DNA from: an uncultured Actinomycetes bacterium
GTDB lineage: Bacteria > Actinomycetota > Thermoleophilia > Solirubrobacterales > Solirubrobacteraceae
NCBI GenBank assembly: GCA_937888775.1
Contig: CALAQT010000321.1
Span: 15,212 to 79,211, forward strand
Length of the DNA: 64,000 nucleotides
Direction of reading: 5' to 3'
Shown here: one piece after another, positions 1-7,820 of the stretch
Layout: each line of letters begins with the position of its first letter
Numbering within the stretch: position 1 is the first letter of the stretch
Made by a program: the position numbers and the translations under genes
The notes under the pieces: generated by a model
The model's database searches: none
The model's input: the letters and a program-made list of their open reading frames with translations, nothing else
Told to the model about the DNA's origin: nothing

Positions 1-977
1 GCGGCCGCGATCTCTGCGACCTGCTGACCTGGCACCAGGCGGATCGATAAGTTGGCGACGGCCTCGACCGGCAGCACGGTCTTCTGCATGTGTGGCGATC
101 CGCTCTCGATCCCGTTGATGTCAAGCGCCGGCTCGGCGAACGTCCGCAGGTAGAACTCATCGGCGGCGCGAGCGTCCATCGGGCGCGCGCCCCGCTCAGC
201 CAGCTCATCCGCGCCCGCCGGCAGTGCGCGCCAGCTATCCAGTTCCTCCGGAGTGGGTGGCCGAAGTCCCTTCCGAAGCGGCTCGACCAGGCGACCGTCG
301 ACCGCGACGACCGCCCCAAGCGTCTGGATCAGAGCATGCGCTGCGTTCAGCGCGGCGCCGCCGTAAAGACCCGAGTGCAGATCCCGAGCGCCGGTGCGAA
401 GGGTCACGTGGAAGTACGCGAGTCCGCGCGTCGCCACATTGAAGGCCGGGAGGTCACGACCGATCATCCCGCTATCGAAGATCACAGCGACCGCGGCCCC
501 TCGCTCGTCGCTTTCCAAGAACTCGACGATCGAATGCCCGCCAGTCTCCTCCTCGCCATCGCACGCAAAGCGCACGTTGACGGAAAGCTCGCCAGCTCGC
601 GCTAGCTCGCGGGCAGCGCCCAGCAGCAGATAGAGCTGTCCCTTGTCGTCGGCGACCCCGCGGCCGTAGAGGTAATCACCGCGGATCTCCGGATCAAACG
701 GAGCTGACTCCCAGGGCCCGAGCGGATCCGGCGGCTGCACATCGAAGTGGCCATAGCAGAGAACGGTCGGCGCATTCTCTGCGTTCACGCAAGCGCGCAC
801 CTCTCCGATCGCCAGGGGTTGTCCGTGCCAATCGACGAGCTCGCTGACACCCCCGGCGCCGCGTATGAACTCGCAGACCCACTCCCCCGCTCGCCGCACG
901 TCTGCCTGGTGCGACGGATCGGCGCTGATCGATGGAATGCGCAGGAACTCGGCGAGCTCGTCGAACCAGGCCGACAC
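1..977 (-). CDS. M20-family metallopeptidase (dipeptidase-like), 3' end cut by window edge
   Basis: The minus strand is open from a GTG at 977 to the window edge, so the C-terminus is missing. The translation has the layout of M20 di/carboxypeptidases (cytosolic, two-metal hydrolases of short peptides or N-acyl amino acids). It shows a CYGHFDVQPP motif with H77 and D79, an ADDKG motif with D110/D111, an EEE triplet at 142-144 that would hold the general-base Glu, and then a dimerisation-type region with DLHSG. The GTG was chosen because homology-like sequence begins right after it and no further upstream start is credible. The gene diverges from the propeller gene at 1026. Substrate cannot be told from sequence. 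Family assignment is firm; the subfamily is inference. Confidence 0.88.
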   Translation of the reverse strand, partial: MSAWFDELAEFLRIPSISADPSHQADVRRAGEWVCEFIRGAGGVSELVDWHGQPLAIGEVRACVNAENAPTVLCYGHFDVQPPDPLGPWESAPFDPEIRGDYLYGRGVADDKGQLYLLLGAARELARAGELSVNVRFACDGEEETGGHSIVEFLESDERGAAVAVIFDSGMIGRDLPAFNVATRGLAYFHVTLRTGARDLHSGLYGGAALNAAHALIQTLGAVVAVDGRLVEPLRKGLRPPTPEELDSWRALPAGADELAERGARPMDARAADEFYLRTFAEPALDINGIESGSPHMQKTVLPVEAVANLSIRLVPGQQVAEIAA

Positions 978-1025
978 GCCGACGAGCCTACCTCACGTGC
1001 GAAGCGAACCAGCAAGACGAATCCC

Positions 1026-2543
1026 GTGCGGGTACGAAGCGTCCGAGCGTCGATAATCGTGACTGTGCGCGGCTTGATCGCAGTCGTGACCGCTGGTGCG
1101 CTGGCGCTCTCGTCCGGATCGAGCGCTACGGCGGGGCGAGTTGGGCGGCTGCGCGAGATCTCCTTGGGCGCGAGCACGGAGATCTACCTGTTCGGTTTGG
1201 CGCCGGGTCCGGATGGCAATATGTGGTTCGCCGATATGGGTTGCATCGGCAAGGGCCGATGCGCGATCGGGCGGATCACGCCGAAGGGCCGGATCACCGC
1301 GTTCCTGCCTGGCTTGAACGCGGGGAGCGTCCCGTTCGCGATCGCCACGGGGCCCGACGGCAACCTGTGGTTCACCGACGAGGGCCGCACGCCCGCGATC
1401 GGGCGGATCACCCCGAGCGGTGAGATCACCGAGTTCTCCCGCGGTCTAAGCCCCGGCAGCTTGCCCTTCGAGATCGCGGCGGGGCCCGACGGCAACCTGT
1501 GGTTCACCGATCAGGGCCGGACGCCCGCGATCGGGCGGATCACGCCGAGCGGTGAGATCACCGAGTTCTCACGCGGTCTGAGGAGAGGGAGCGTGCCGTT
1601 CGGGATCGCGGGCGGCCTCGGCCGCGAGCTCTGGTTCACCGATCACGGCTGCCAGGGCACCGGCAGCTGCGCGGTGGGTGAGATCACGCCGAGGGGTCGG
1701 ATCACCGAGCTCTCGATCGGTCTGCGTCGCGGCACGCAACCGCTCGGAATCGCGGCCGGGCGGGGCGGCGACGCGTGGTTCGCCGACGCGTCGGGCGCGA
1801 TTGGGCGAATCGCCCCGGGCGGTCAGATCAACGAGTTCTCGAGCGGCTTGAATGCGGGCAGCTCGCCCGTCGGGATCGCCGCCGGACCGGACGGGAACGC
1901 GTGGTTCAGCGACGAGGGCGCCACGCCCGCGGTCGGACGGATCACGCCAGAGGGTCGGATCAGCGAATTCTCAGCCGGGCTTCAGGCAGATAGCGAGCCG
2001 GCATTCGTCGTGCCGGCGCCAGACGGTCAGCTGTGGTTCACAGATGAGGGCAGCACCGCAGCGGTGGGCCACTTGCGCACCGGCGCACCGGCGGCATTGC
2101 AGGCGCCTCCGCTGCTAGCGGGCTCGCCGCGTGTGGGAAGGGAGCTGCGCTGCCGCGCCGGCCGGTGGGCCACCTGGGCGGGTGTCAAGCCGTCGATCGG
2201 GCTGTTCTCGTTCGACGGCTACCGCTGGCTGCGCAGCGGCGTCCCGATCGCCGGCCACCGCGCTGACCGCTACACCACCGCCGCCTCCGACACGGGCCGT
2301 CGGCTGTCGTGCCGGGCGACCGTCACTTACCCGGTGCCCTTCCTCGTCAGCGCATCAGCCACCAGCGCCGCAATCACCGTGCGGCCCGCTCAGGCCGCGC
2401 CTGGGTCAGGCATGCGCGACCGCTCGCACGGCGATTTGCTGAGCAACAGTCCGATACGTTCGCTCGTACGCGGCCACGACCACGTCGATGTGACAGTTCT
2501 CGTACACCCAGGTGCGACAGGCCCGCGGTTCGATCCGCGATAA
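1026..2543 (+). CDS. Secreted Vgb-like beta-propeller protein with C-terminal Ig-like repeat
   Basis: About 505 residues. The N-terminus is a signal-peptide-like hydrophobic stretch (VRGLIAVVTAGALALSSG), so export is predicted. It is followed by about seven blades carrying the repeated motif GPDGNLWFTD...IGRITPSGEI, the pattern of virginiamycin B lyase (Vgb) and related propellers. After the propeller comes a module with RCRAGRW, YRWLRSG and GRRLSCR, like the short Ig-like repeats common in Solirubrobacter-type secreted proteins. Vgb proper is a cytoplasmic antibiotic lyase without a signal peptide, so a lyase role is not implied and a secreted binding or structural role is equally likely. 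GTG at 1026 was chosen; GTG at 1059 is an alternative nearer the hydrophobic core. The last 46 codons run antisense into the glycosyltransferase gene. Confidence 0.75.
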   Translation: MRVRSVRASIIVTVRGLIAVVTAGALALSSGSSATAGRVGRLREISLGASTEIYLFGLAPGPDGNMWFADMGCIGKGRCAIGRITPKGRITAFLPGLNAGSVPFAIATGPDGNLWFTDEGRTPAIGRITPSGEITEFSRGLSPGSLPFEIAAGPDGNLWFTDQGRTPAIGRITPSGEITEFSRGLRRGSVPFGIAGGLGRELWFTDHGCQGTGSCAVGEITPRGRITELSIGLRRGTQPLGIAAGRGGDAWFADASGAIGRIAPGGQINEFSSGLNAGSSPVGIAAGPDGNAWFSDEGATPAVGRITPEGRISEFSAGLQADSEPAFVVPAPDGQLWFTDEGSTAAVGHLRTGAPAALQAPPLLAGSPRVGRELRCRAGRWATWAGVKPSIGLFSFDGYRWLRSGVPIAGHRADRYTTAASDTGRRLSCRATVTYPVPFLVSASATSAAITVRPAQAAPGSGMRDRSHGDLLSNSPIRSLVRGHDHVDVTVLVHPGATGPRFDPR

Positions 2544-3545
2544 CCGGCCGACTGCGATCGCCATGGCAGACTCGTCCTCGACGAGAAAGCCGGTGCTTCC
2601 GTGCACCACCAGTTCCCGGGCCGCACCTTCGGGGAAGGCGATCACCGGGGTTCCGCACGCGAGCGCCTCGACCATCACCATGCCGAACGGCTCGTCCCAG
2701 CGGATCGGCATCAGCAGCGCGCGCGCGTTTGCGAACACCGAGCGCTTGGCAGCGCCTGTGACCTCACCGATGAAGCGCACACGGTCACCATCCACGTGCG
2801 GAGCGATCTCCCGGTCAAAGAACGCCTGGTGCCCGGGCTGGATCACACCCGCCAGCACGAGCGGCACGCCGGCCGCCCGGGCGGCGGCGATCGCCCGATG
2901 CGGGCCCTTCTCCGGGGTGATCCGTCCGATCCACAGGAGGTAGTCCTGCTTGCGCTCCTGCAGCGGCCACGCACTCAGGTCGATCGGGTTCGGAATCGTT
3001 TCGATCGGTCCAAGGCCTGGCGGCGCCGAAGCTAGTTGCGCAAGGCTGATTCCGACGAGCGCGGCCTTTTGTCCATGATGGGCGTAGAAGGCCGCGGTGC
3101 TCGCCGTGAACTGCCCGTGCAAGGTGTGCACAATGGGCGTATCGAGCCGCGCCGCCATCGCGAGCGCGGTGAAGCCGCAGTGGTCGTGGACAACGTCGAA
3201 GCGAGCATCCGGGGCGGCAGCATCGATCTCGTCGAACGCTCGTGCGACGTGATCGACCTCGTACAGAGAACGCTCGATCTCATCTGGATGGCACTCGCCG
3301 AGAAGCGTCGACACTCGGGCGCCGGACGTCGATCCCGGCGCACAGAACAGCGTCACCTCGTGGCCTCGGCGGACGAGGGCCTCCGTGAGCACACTGACGA
3401 CCGACTCCACGCCACCGTAGCCGGGCGGCGGAACCGAGATCCACGGCGGCGCCAGCATGGCCACGCGCAGCGGCAATATGGATGGCTCGAATGGCAATCG
3501 CGTGACCGGCCGCGTCGGCTTAGCGCCTGACGACGGGCGACGCAT
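2406..3545 (-). CDS. Glycosyltransferase family 4 (GT-B fold)
   Basis: The 379-residue protein has the two Rossmann halves of GT4 enzymes, which move a sugar from a nucleotide-sugar donor to lipid, glycan or small-molecule acceptors in the cytosol. The N-terminal half has RVAMLAPPW followed by the glycine-rich YGGVE. The C-terminal half has LWIGRITPEKG, then WDEPFGMVMVEALACGTPV with the E-x7-E donor motif, and GSTGFLVED. The ATG at 3545 is preferred because the frame upstream (GTG at 3692) codes for an unstructured Arg/Ser-rich stretch; a GAAGGA lies about 12 nt upstream. Its 3' end overlaps the convergent propeller gene by 138 nt. Donor and acceptor are unknown. Confidence 0.85.
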   Translation of the reverse strand: MRRPSSGAKPTRPVTRLPFEPSILPLRVAMLAPPWISVPPPGYGGVESVVSVLTEALVRRGHEVTLFCAPGSTSGARVSTLLGECHPDEIERSLYEVDHVARAFDEIDAAAPDARFDVVHDHCGFTALAMAARLDTPIVHTLHGQFTASTAAFYAHHGQKAALVGISLAQLASAPPGLGPIETIPNPIDLSAWPLQERKQDYLLWIGRITPEKGPHRAIAAARAAGVPLVLAGVIQPGHQAFFDREIAPHVDGDRVRFIGEVTGAAKRSVFANARALLMPIRWDEPFGMVMVEALACGTPVIAFPEGAARELVVHGSTGFLVEDESAMAIAVGRLSRIEPRACRTWVYENCHIDVVVAAYERTYRTVAQQIAVRAVAHA

Positions 3546-4018
3546 CGCCGCGGCGAGTCCTTCGGGCACGAGATCCACGGACGCTCCTGGCGAGCCTCTC
3601 AAGGATGGCGCCCGCGGGGCCGAGAGGTCAAAAGGACCATGCGAACGCACTATCGTCGCGCCCTGCTCACGGCGGACGACGGATTCCTTCACCTTACCAG
3701 CCGCCGGCTCGGGTCAGTGCCCGTGGAGCGCTCGGACGCCGCAGCGGATAGCGCCTTTCGCTGACCCGAGCTGTTGCGGTTGGGTCATTGTGTTGACGGA
3801 CCCGGGAGAAGCGCTAGAGTCACTTTGGCGCTGGCGTGCCGCCTTTGGTGGCGCTGGTGTGCTCTTTGATGATGGGTACGCACCGGGTCGAGTAGATCCG
3901 GATCGGCTCGTCGGACCGAGCCTCCACGGAGAGTGGATGGTCAAATGAGCCGAATTTCGCTGCGATCCTGTGGATCTACGCTGGCCCGATCGCTTGGCTG
4001 GGCCGGACGTGATACGCA
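3546..4018. other. Non-coding region upstream of the sensor kinase
   Basis: No convincing coding sequence. Short open frames here have shadow-type composition. The only recognisable signal is a sigma-70-like promoter at 3793-3820. Confidence 0.5.
3793..3820 (+). promoter_or_regulatory. Putative sigma-70 promoter for the sensor kinase
   Basis: TTGACG (3793-3798), a 16-bp spacer and TAGAGT (3815-3820) resemble housekeeping -35/-10 boxes. They lie about 200 bp before the GTG of the histidine kinase. Sequence match only. Confidence 0.4.
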
Positions 4019-5881
4019 GTGAGCACGGTGCACACCAATCGGACCGATAGACGCAAACACGTCGATCTGACCGCGGATCAAGGCGGTCCAGCGCCAGCGC
4101 CAGGAGAAAGACGAGAGCGTGCGGCGGGTTTACGCCCCTTGCCGACCAGCCCGAGCGAGGCGCCGATGGACGGGGTGTCGCGCGGAGTCCTGCGTGTCGC
4201 TCACAGCGTCCTCGAGAACCTGGACGTCGAGGTCGTCCTCGAGCGAGTGATCGGGTCAGCGCGTGATCTGACCGGTGCGCGGTATGCGGCGCTTGGCGTG
4301 CTGGATGAGTCACGCACGCAACTGGCGCGGTTCCTGACGTCGGGTACCGATGACGCCGGGCGGCAGATGATCGGGGCGTTGCCGACCGGTCGTGGCGTGC
4401 TCGGGGAGCTGATTACCGATCCCGTGCCGTTGCGGCTGGCTGACGTGGGTAGCCATCCTCGTTCTTACGGTTTTCCGGCCGGCCATCACCCGATGCACTC
4501 GTTTCTGGGGGTTCCGCTTCTGGTGGCCGGCGTGCCATTCGGAAACCTGTATCTGACCGAAAAGCAAGACGGGGGGCCGTTTACCAAGGATGACGAGCAG
4601 GCAGCCGTCCTGCTGGCGGACTTCGCCGGGGTGGCGATCGACCACGCGCGGCGCTACACCGGCTCTGAGCAGCGGTGCGGGGAGCTTCAGCGCACGGTCA
4701 CGGCGCTAGATGCGACGATCCAGATCGCTCGGGCGTTGGGAGGGCAGACCGACCTCGGGGCAATTCTGCAGCTGGTGGCCAAACGCGGCCGCGCGCTGGT
4801 TTCGGCGCGGGCGCTGGTGATCGAGCTTCAAACTGGCGATGAGCTGGTGGTAGCGGCGGGCGCGGGCGAGCTGCCTCGAGGGTTGGTTGGCCAGCGGGTC
4901 GGCCTGGAGGGCACCGTGGCCGGCGCAGCGTTGCGCTCACGTCAGTCTCAGCGTCTGGCCGACGAGCTCAACCGTGCGCGCTTTGACCAACACGGGCTCG
5001 GGCATCTCGGCCTTCACGCCAAAGACGGACTCGTCGTCCCGCTGATATTTCGTACCGAGTTCTACGGTGTGCTCGTGGCTGTCGACCAGCTCGAGAGCGG
5101 CGCCTTCAACGGCGAGCATCAACGCCTGCTGGAGGCGTTTGCGGCGAGCGCAGCCACGGCGGTCGCGACGGCACGTTCGGCGGCCGACGAGCGTCGAGCC
5201 CAGCGCTTGGCGGCGGCTGAGGCAGAACGCACCCGTTGGGCGCGTGAACTGCACGACGAGACGCTGCAGAACCTCGGCAGCCTGCGTTTGGTCTTGGCGG
5301 CGGCGCACCGGGTCGGGGAACCCGAGGCGATGGCCGCGGCGGTACGCCACGGGATCGAGCAGTTGGAGTCCGATATCGCCGACCTTCGTGCGCTGATCAC
5401 CGACCTGCGACCGGCGGCGCTTGACCAGCTGGGGGCCGAGGCGGCGGTCAGGGCGCTGGCACACCGGGTGGCCCGCGCCGACGTCGAGGTGGATGTGAGC
5501 GTCGACCTGGCCTGGGAGCAGGGACGCGCCACCGAGCGCCACACGCCGGAGCTCGAGGTCGCGATCTATCGCATGGTCCAGGAAGCGCTGACCAATGCGA
5601 CTAAACACGGTCGCGCCCAGCGCGCAATCGTGGAGATTATCGAGGATCAGGGCACCGTGAGCGTGACCGTCCGTGACGACGGCGACGGGTTTGACACCGC
5701 GACCAAGAGCGACGGTTTCGGCCTGGTAGGCATGCACGAGCGCGTTCTGCTGCTCGACGGGACGCTCGACATCGAGTCCGCTCCCGGTCAGGGAGCGACG
5801 GTCGCCGCGACGTTTCCCGCCTGCCGTCGTGAATCCGGCACGCGTTCGCACGCCGCATTCGCTCGCAGCGCCTCCCGCTAG
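4019..5881 (+). CDS. DosS/DevS-like sensor histidine kinase (GAF-GAF-HisKA_3-HATPase)
   Basis: The 620-residue soluble kinase has two GAF domains (about 60-215 and 225-395). A HisKA_3 dimerisation domain follows, with the phospho-acceptor in ARELHDETLQN (H412). The HATPase domain has an N box (QEALTNATKHG) and G boxes (RDDGDGFD, GFGLVGMHER). The first GAF strongly resembles GAF-A of mycobacterial DosS/DevS: ALPTGRGVLGELI, then FPAGHHPMHSFLGVP, then GNLYLTEK. The pair H156/H157 lies in the region of the DosS haem-ligand His, so gas or redox sensing by haem is a reasonable inference. No response regulator is adjacent, so the partner must be elsewhere. GTG at 4019 was taken; ATG at 4166 is an alternative that still leaves the GAF intact. 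Many DosR-regulon-type genes lie in the window. Confidence 0.88.
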   Translation: MSTVHTNRTDRRKHVDLTADQGGPAPAPGERRERAAGLRPLPTSPSEAPMDGVSRGVLRVAHSVLENLDVEVVLERVIGSARDLTGARYAALGVLDESRTQLARFLTSGTDDAGRQMIGALPTGRGVLGELITDPVPLRLADVGSHPRSYGFPAGHHPMHSFLGVPLLVAGVPFGNLYLTEKQDGGPFTKDDEQAAVLLADFAGVAIDHARRYTGSEQRCGELQRTVTALDATIQIARALGGQTDLGAILQLVAKRGRALVSARALVIELQTGDELVVAAGAGELPRGLVGQRVGLEGTVAGAALRSRQSQRLADELNRARFDQHGLGHLGLHAKDGLVVPLIFRTEFYGVLVAVDQLESGAFNGEHQRLLEAFAASAATAVATARSAADERRAQRLAAAEAERTRWARELHDETLQNLGSLRLVLAAAHRVGEPEAMAAAVRHGIEQLESDIADLRALITDLRPAALDQLGAEAAVRALAHRVARADVEVDVSVDLAWEQGRATERHTPELEVAIYRMVQEALTNATKHGRAQRAIVEIIEDQGTVSVTVRDDGDGFDTATKSDGFGLVGMHERVLLLDGTLDIESAPGQGATVAATFPACRRESGTRSHAAFARSASR

Positions 5882-6118
5882 CCGACCTCGCGAACGCATC
5901 TCCAAGCGGTGGGCTGATCAGAGCTGAGCACTCGCCCACCGGCAAATGACGACTAACGCGCCCGTGTCCGTGCCCCACCGCGGCGTCGCCGCCGACCGTC
6001 ACCGGCACTGACGCGCACGGATCCGGAGACCGAGCGCACCGGTTAGGCGATCCCCAGCCTCGGGTTGGGTGGGTTTCCAGCGGGCCGAGCCTCCAGCACG
6101 GCTCCACCCAGACACAAA

Positions 6119-6133
6119 TATACGGTTGTGCAG
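6119..6133 (+). promoter_or_regulatory. Repeat/operator half 1 (GTTGTGCAG type)
   Basis: TATACGGTTGTGCAG shares the core GTTGTGYAG with a second copy 60 bp downstream (6183-6193). It abuts the -35 box, as expected for a repressor or activator site. Which regulator binds is not visible; ArsR- or CsoR-type regulators often control such operons. Confidence 0.35.
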
Positions 6134-6161
6134 TTGACATCCGCCAGGGGTGTGATACGTT
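6134..6161 (+). promoter_or_regulatory. Promoter of the sulfur operon
   Basis: A perfect TTGACA (6134-6139) is separated by 16 bp from TACGTT (6156-6161) inside TGTGATACGTT. It lies about 50 bp upstream of the ATG of the first SQR and is the best sigma-70 match noticed in the window. Confidence 0.55.
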
Positions 6162-6171
6162 CTTCTCATAT

Positions 6172-6199
6172 CTACTACCGTACAGTTGTGTAGCCGTAG
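6172..6199 (+). promoter_or_regulatory. Imperfect inverted repeat with second GTTGTGTAG copy
   Basis: CTAC...CGTACAGTTGTGTAGCCGTAG forms an imperfect palindrome: CTACCG-TACA against TGTA-GC-CGTAG with one mismatch and one gap. It contains CAGTTGTGTAG (6183-6193), the partner of the copy at 6123-6133. Lying between the promoter and the start codon, it would suit a repressor operator. Confidence 0.4.
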
Positions 6200-6210
6200 A
6201 AAGAGGGACT

Positions 6211-7434
6211 ATGTCCAGCCGCAAACGAGTCGTGATCTTGGGTTCGAGCTTTGCCGGTCTGACCGCGGCGCTGGAGACGCGCAAGCTGGTCGGAGACCGT
6301 CACGAGATCGTGGTGCTTGATCCGCGGGCTGATTTCACGTTCATCCCGTCCCTGATCTGGCTGCCGTTCGGCCTCAGGGACGCCGAGAATGTGACCTTCC
6401 CGCTCGCGCCTATGTATGCGAAGAAGGGGATCCGGTTCATAAACGAGGCCGCTGCGAAGATCGACCCAGTCGGCCACACGGTGACTACGTCGACGGGTAG
6501 GGAGATGTCCTACGACCGCCTGTTCGTCGGCACCGGACCGCGGCTGGCGTTCGAGAAGGTCCCCGGCCTTGGCCCGCACGACGGCTACACGCAGTCGGTG
6601 TGCAACCTCGATCACGCGCTACTCGCCCGCCGAGCGTGGGAGCGGTTCCTTCAGAACCCGGGCCCGGTCGTGATCGGCACCGCTCAGGGCGGCTCCTGCT
6701 TCGGCGCTTCCTACGAGTTTCTGTTCAACGTCAAGCACCGGATCAAGAAAGCCGGGCTGCAGAACGTGGCTCCGGTGACCTTCGTCACCGCCGAACCGTT
6801 CCTCGGTCATTTCGGCCTCGGCGGAGTTGGCTCCTCCCAGCGGATGGTGGAGCGGTTCTTTGATCGGCTCGGGATCGAGGGCATCACCAACAACGTGATC
6901 ACCGAGGTCCGCGACGGCCGGATCGAGCTCGAGTCGGGCCGGACGCTGCCGTTCGCCTATTCGATGATCGTCCCGCCGTTCACGGGCGTCGACGCCGTCA
7001 AGGAGGCCGACGGGCTGGCGAACCCGATGGGGTTCATTCCCGTCAACGATCACTATCGCCATCCCGAGTACGAGGACGTCTATGCGGCCGGGGTCGCGAT
7101 CGCAATCGCCCCACCGGCGCCGACGCCGGTGCCCGCGGGCGTGCCGAAGACCGCGCAGATGACCGAGGTGATGGCCAAGGTCGCCGCCCGCAACATCGCC
7201 GCCGACATTGACGGCAGCGACCGCGACACGCTGGCGCTCGAGGACCTCGCGGCGATCTGCATCCTCGACGCCGGCAACAACGGCGTGATCTTCAAAGCCA
7301 GCCACGTCCTCGGCAACGGCAACGGCCACGCCGCCAAAGCGCACATCATGGCCGGCCCACAGGCCCACTGGGCCAAGCTCGCGTTCGAACGCGTCTACCT
7401 GGAGTCGCGCAAACGGGGCGCGCTCGTCCTCTAA
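6211..7434 (+). CDS. sqr: Sulfide:quinone oxidoreductase, bacterial three-cysteine type
   Basis: This 407-residue flavoprotein of the SQR/FCSD group oxidises sulfide to sulfane sulfur and passes electrons to membrane quinone. The N-terminal FAD motif is VVILGSSFAGLTAA. Cysteines sit at 131 (SVCNLDH), 163 (GGSCFGAS) and 350 (AICILDAG), almost the spacing of the catalytic Cys128/160/356 of Acidithiobacillus SQR, which supports true SQR activity. The C-terminal helix-rich segment (AHWAKLAFERVYLESRKRG) suits monotopic membrane attachment. ATG at 6211 has GAAAGAGGGAC just upstream. It is first in the operon, 32 bp before a thioredoxin gene. Confidence 0.85.
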   Translation: MSSRKRVVILGSSFAGLTAALETRKLVGDRHEIVVLDPRADFTFIPSLIWLPFGLRDAENVTFPLAPMYAKKGIRFINEAAAKIDPVGHTVTTSTGREMSYDRLFVGTGPRLAFEKVPGLGPHDGYTQSVCNLDHALLARRAWERFLQNPGPVVIGTAQGGSCFGASYEFLFNVKHRIKKAGLQNVAPVTFVTAEPFLGHFGLGGVGSSQRMVERFFDRLGIEGITNNVITEVRDGRIELESGRTLPFAYSMIVPPFTGVDAVKEADGLANPMGFIPVNDHYRHPEYEDVYAAGVAIAIAPPAPTPVPAGVPKTAQMTEVMAKVAARNIAADIDGSDRDTLALEDLAAICILDAGNNGVIFKASHVLGNGNGHAAKAHIMAGPQAHWAKLAFERVYLESRKRGALVL

Positions 7435-7466
7435 CCCTTCCCTTCGGCCCCGCAAAGGACCCCACC

Positions 7467-7820
7467 ATGACCGCCACGATCCAACACCTGACCGACGACA
7501 CGTTCGCTGACGCGGTCGCCGAGGGCATCACCGTGATCGACTTCTGGGCCGGATGGTGCGGCCCGTGCCGTGCGTTGGCCCCGCAATTCGAAAAGGCCGC
7601 CGAGCTGCGCCCGCAGTACCGCTTCGCCAAGGTCGACGTCGACGCCCAGCCGGCCGTCGGAGGCCGCTACGCCATCCGCTCGATCCCCACCCTGCTGGTG
7701 CTCCGCGACGGCCAGCCCGTCGCGGCCCAAGCCGGCGTGATGAGCGCCGACCAGCTCACCCAAGCCCTCGACCGCATCGCTGCCACACCGGCCCAGGCGA
7801 TCGAGGAGGTGGCGGTCTGA
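7467..7820 (+). CDS. trx: Thioredoxin
   Basis: The 117-residue thioredoxin fold protein has the canonical WCGPC active site (C31, C34) in FWAGWCGPCRALAP and the cis-Pro motif SIPTLLV. No signal peptide is present, so it acts in the cytosol. Between an SQR and a transporter it probably reduces persulfides or polysulfides on proteins, though general disulfide reduction cannot be excluded. Its TGA overlaps the ATG of the next gene by one base (TGATG), indicating translational coupling. Confidence 0.93.
   Translation: MTATIQHLTDDTFADAVAEGITVIDFWAGWCGPCRALAPQFEKAAELRPQYRFAKVDVDAQPAVGGRYAIRSIPTLLVLRDGQPVAAQAGVMSADQLTQALDRIAATPAQAIEEVAV

Larger units (their letters stand above)
5882..6210. other. 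Intergenic control region of the sulfur operon
   Basis: No coding sequence seen. The last 100 bp hold a strong promoter-like element and two copies of a short repeat, annotated separately. The first 200 bp show nothing recognisable. Confidence 0.5.

Noticed and set aside
747..1025. N-terminal extension of the propeller gene to an ATG at 747
   Set aside because: It lies entirely antisense to the M20 peptidase and precedes the signal peptide, so it cannot be the real start.
2406..2761. Several open frames on both strands around the propeller/glycosyltransferase junction
   Set aside because: They are Arg/Ser-rich shadows of the two convergent genes with no family resemblance.
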